Part shown: positions 5,232 to 7,599 of the stretch, piece by piece
How the letters are laid out: every line of letters starts with the position of its first letter
How positions within the stretch are numbered: the stretch's first letter is position 1
NCBI GenBank assembly: GCA_020348185.1
Contig: CP070743.1
Coordinates: 195,360-202,958, forward strand
Direction: 5' to 3'
From: Nitrospirota bacterium
Lineage (GTDB): Bacteria; Nitrospirota; Nitrospiria; Nitrospirales; UBA8639
Length of the DNA: 7,599 nt
Notes under the pieces: model-generated
What the model saw: the letters and a program-made list of their open reading frames with translations, nothing else
Told to the model about the DNA's origin: nothing
Databases searched by the model: none
Made by a program: the position numbers and the translations under genes

Positions 5232-7424
5232 TCAACGTGATCGCGAATGGGCCAATCGCTCTCTGTTTATGACCTTGGAAAACTGAGGGACATGACCGTC
5301 TCTCGTCAATCCTTCAATGTCTCGATGTATTTTTCGTCGCCAGGATGGGTAGGCACTCCCCGGTATTCCAGGGAAATTCGGGGTCTCGACTTCACCCAGC
5401 AGATCTTCTAATGGAATGATCAATATACGGGATGGCGTTCGAGCCAAGTAGGCATAGACCGCCTGGCAGAATTCTTTGGAGAAAGGTACCGGAAGGTGTT
5501 GGGAGCCCTGCAAGGGTAGAAGTGTTTCTTTGTTGAGTGCCTTCATAAGGGCAACCCGGTCCCTTGCACGCTGTTTCCATTCTGATTCAGCGTCTTTTGA
5601 GGACGGATAGAACCCTATCTGTGTTTTCACTTCAATGTCACGCCCTAACCAAAAACCGTGTAATGTCGGTAAATCGTGGGTGGTAGCTGACACCAAGGCA
5701 TTCTCCGGATATTGACCGGGGGAGCGGAATGCACCCTTGGCTTTTTTTTCAAACAGTAATACTCGATACGATAATATTCCCGCCTTCGCTAACCGTTTTT
5801 TGATGATTGGCGTAACCGTACCTAAATCTTCTCCAACCACAACCACTCGATTCCTCACACTTTCGAGGGCCACCATGGCCAGCAATTCGTCAACCGGAAA
5901 TCGTAGATAGGCCCCATCTTTTCCTGATCCTCCCTCGGGAATGACAAATAGCCGGAACAATCCGAGGGCATGATCGATTCGCAGCACTCCTCCATGACGC
6001 ATATTATGCCTGATGGTTTCAATAAAAAATTGGTAATGGTTCGCTCTCATCTTTGTCGGGAGAGGTGCCACGAGTCCCCAATTTTGCCCATGCCGATTAA
6101 ACCAGTCAGGCGGAGCACCAATGCTAAACCCAACTGCGAGCTCTTGGTGAAACATCCAGGCATCTGCACCATACGGGTGAATACCCACGGGTAAGTCCAG
6201 GTTCAGTCCCAACGGCATTTGGAATCGACGGGCCGTTCGCTTGATACCTTGCAACTGTTCTTCGCATTGCCATTGGAGATATTGGAAGAACCGAATCCGA
6301 TTTTTATGGCCAATCCTGAAGCGTTCGACTTGGACAGAATGTGGATTTTGAAATTCCTCTGGCCATCCTTCCCAGGCTGAGGTCCCAAAATATTCCGTGA
6401 GAGCTTGAAATACGGAAAACCGTTCCAGGAACATCCCTTCTTTTTGAATATACCGGCCAAATGCCCGAGCTCTCTGGGTTTTGGATGTTCCATGGTGTTG
6501 TTGAAACTTTTTAAATAGCGCTTCAAAAATTGGCCATTTCATCGCCGTGACTTTTTCATAATCAATCAATGAGGATTGTCTCAGCCTGCCCAGTTCGGCT
6601 TGAAAGGCCTTGCTCCCAACACGTTTCTGCAGTGCCGGCGCATTTTGAAATTCGGGGATGCGTTCAATGTTCAAGTATAGGGGATTCAGAAACAATCGAC
6701 TCGATGGTGAATAGGGACTGATGACTCCTGGAGTTGGCGCATGAATCGGACTGACGCCGACGGTTCCCGCTTGCAAGGTTTCGCCTGCCCATTTCACCAC
6801 GGTTTGCAGATCGTTTAGATCACCCATTCCCCAGTTTCTTTGTGATCGTAGCCCATACAGTTGCACAGTCAGTCCCCACGACCGTCGTGGTCGAGATGAT
6901 CGATAGCATTGGCGGGGTGAAACGATCACGAACGCTTTGCCGGCAATTACCCCAGATCCGAGGTGTACTTTTATGGTGAGGCGGTAATAGCCCAGGACCA
7001 TGGCTCGGGGATAATGAAGGGACATCCGGACGTGCCGGACGCCATCAATAGATTTTGTCCCAACCACCTTACCCTTATCTCCCCCACAGCGGAACGTTCT
7101 TTTCTTGAAACGTTCGTTTTCGAACACCCATTCTAACTGCACCTGTTCCAAAGAATGTTCCCCAATAGGGAGGACGACGGAAAAAGCTTGTTGCGTTTTT
7201 GAAGGATGGACGACCAACACATCCTCCACAATTCTTCGCCATCGGTCCAGCTTGGCCTCTTTCAAGGCTTTTTTCACGTCTGAGAGATCGGACACATGGA
7301 CGCCCATACAGGACAACAGACTCTGAAGAGTTGAGGCGGGAACGGTATGAGGGCTATCGGTACCATCTTGATAGAATGGTTCGATTCCATAACAGCGGGC
7401 CAACTGACGTAACCACACTGCCAT
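5232..7424 (-). CDS. malQ: 4-alpha-glucanotransferase (amylomaltase, GH77)
   Basis: Cytoplasmic enzyme that transfers alpha-1,4-glucan segments between maltooligosaccharides, releasing glucose, in maltose/glycogen metabolism. From the ATG at 7424 the protein is 730 aa, near the roughly 700 aa of E. coli MalQ and much longer than the 500-aa Thermus type. A MalQ-type N-terminal region with a beta-rich stretch (about residues 80-170) precedes the GH77 barrel, which opens with GLTVQLYGLRSQRNWGMGD. The catalytic triad is visible: nucleophile D484 in LRIDHALG, acid/base E532 in VVGEDLG, and D584 in TTHDLPTLHGFW. The end carries the usual PGIPGSAYPSWRRK. Start: an in-frame GTG at 7499 would add 25 residues but has no Shine-Dalgarno; the ATG at 7424 has AAGGA 11 bases upstream and begins close to the conserved WLRQLARCYGIE. 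An ATG pair near 7454 is also possible. The stop is TGA. No glycogen or maltose genes are adjacent. Confidence 0.95.
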   Translation of the reverse strand: MAVWLRQLARCYGIEPFYQDGTDSPHTVPASTLQSLLSCMGVHVSDLSDVKKALKEAKLDRWRRIVEDVLVVHPSKTQQAFSVVLPIGEHSLEQVQLEWVFENERFKKRTFRCGGDKGKVVGTKSIDGVRHVRMSLHYPRAMVLGYYRLTIKVHLGSGVIAGKAFVIVSPRQCYRSSRPRRSWGLTVQLYGLRSQRNWGMGDLNDLQTVVKWAGETLQAGTVGVSPIHAPTPGVISPYSPSSRLFLNPLYLNIERIPEFQNAPALQKRVGSKAFQAELGRLRQSSLIDYEKVTAMKWPIFEALFKKFQQHHGTSKTQRARAFGRYIQKEGMFLERFSVFQALTEYFGTSAWEGWPEEFQNPHSVQVERFRIGHKNRIRFFQYLQWQCEEQLQGIKRTARRFQMPLGLNLDLPVGIHPYGADAWMFHQELAVGFSIGAPPDWFNRHGQNWGLVAPLPTKMRANHYQFFIETIRHNMRHGGVLRIDHALGLFRLFVIPEGGSGKDGAYLRFPVDELLAMVALESVRNRVVVVGEDLGTVTPIIKKRLAKAGILSYRVLLFEKKAKGAFRSPGQYPENALVSATTHDLPTLHGFWLGRDIEVKTQIGFYPSSKDAESEWKQRARDRVALMKALNKETLLPLQGSQHLPVPFSKEFCQAVYAYLARTPSRILIIPLEDLLGEVETPNFPGIPGSAYPSWRRKIHRDIEGLTRDGHVPQFSKVINRERLAHSRSR

Positions 7425-7506
7425 TTCTGAAGTTTTCCTTGTTACACCCGGCATCATGTCCCAACTCAATTTCAATACTTCTGTCAGCTCAGATATCACA
7501 TTCAGA

Positions 7507-7521
7507 TTCTTGCCGCAAGAA
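7507..7521. promoter_or_regulatory. Perfect odd palindrome upstream of malQ, possible operator
   Basis: TTCTTGC, one central base, GCAAGAA. A one-base centre makes an RNA hairpin awkward and is typical of a dimeric repressor or activator site. It lies 83 bases upstream of the preferred malQ ATG at 7424, in a region expected to hold the promoter. No particular regulator can be named from the sequence. Confidence 0.4.
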
Positions 7522-7552
7522 AAATTACGTATTCGGTTTTTTTAAAAATTTT

Positions 7553-7566
7553 TTTCGTTAACGAAA
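7553..7566. promoter_or_regulatory. 14-bp perfect palindrome in malQ upstream region
   Basis: TTTCGTTAACGAAA is fully self-complementary with no spacer, about 130 bases before the malQ ATG. It adjoins an A/T tract (7537-7555, reading T7-A5-T7 on the plus strand) that is likely curved or easily melted. Together they look like a control region, for malQ or for a gene beyond the right edge. No convincing -35/-10 pair was found around it. Confidence 0.4.
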
Positions 7567-7599
7567 TTTCCCTGCGATTCTCAACTGTTAAAACAATAC

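Noticed and set aside
5232..5380. Possible frameshift near the 3' end of malQ, since another frame stays open past its stop
   Set aside because: The called frame reads through the conserved YPSWRRK motif to a tail of ordinary length, and the alternative frame has no MalQ-like sequence.

Overview
The window holds six protein-coding genes, all on the minus strand and read from high to low coordinates. In reading order they are a 4-alpha-glucanotransferase (malQ), a YihY/BrkB-family membrane protein, a small MscS-type channel, a membrane-less MgtE N/CBS protein, a complete MgtE magnesium channel, and a soluble CBS-pair protein. No rRNA, tRNA, insertion sequence or CRISPR array is visible. Coding density, moderate base composition and clear Shine-Dalgarno sites show a bacterium. 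The disaccharide/glycogen-type MalQ and the YihY/BrkB and MscS families fit a Gram-negative lineage. The general look of the proteins would suit Nitrospirota or a proteobacterium, but this is a weak inference that a protein search should settle.

Right end (7425-7599): an AT-rich, non-coding upstream region of malQ with two perfect palindromes, a likely site of transcriptional control. malQ (5232-7424) has the full GH77 catalytic triad and the proteobacterial-type N-terminal extension. A 79-base gap with no convincing terminator leads to the YihY-family gene (4304-5152). A 165-base gap (4139-4303) then carries several inverted repeats, one of them resembling a weak AT-rich terminator or attenuator.

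Centre (1136-4138): mscS-like, mgtE-N/CBS and mgtE form a tight, translationally coupled trio, with a 1-base gap and then a 1-base TAATG overlap. Two of the three products share the MgtE cytosolic architecture, but only one has the membrane channel. The simplest reading is an ion and osmotic homeostasis operon in which a soluble MgtE-like gating module is made in step with the channel.

Left end (1-1135): after a 122-base gap comes a 255-aa CBS-pair protein (246-1013) with a very strong ribosome binding site and a helical N-terminal half I do not recognise. Positions 1-245 hold no convincing gene. The most unusual content is the coupled MgtE-half plus MgtE pair next to a short MscS-like channel. 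The rest looks like ordinary chromosomal sequence.
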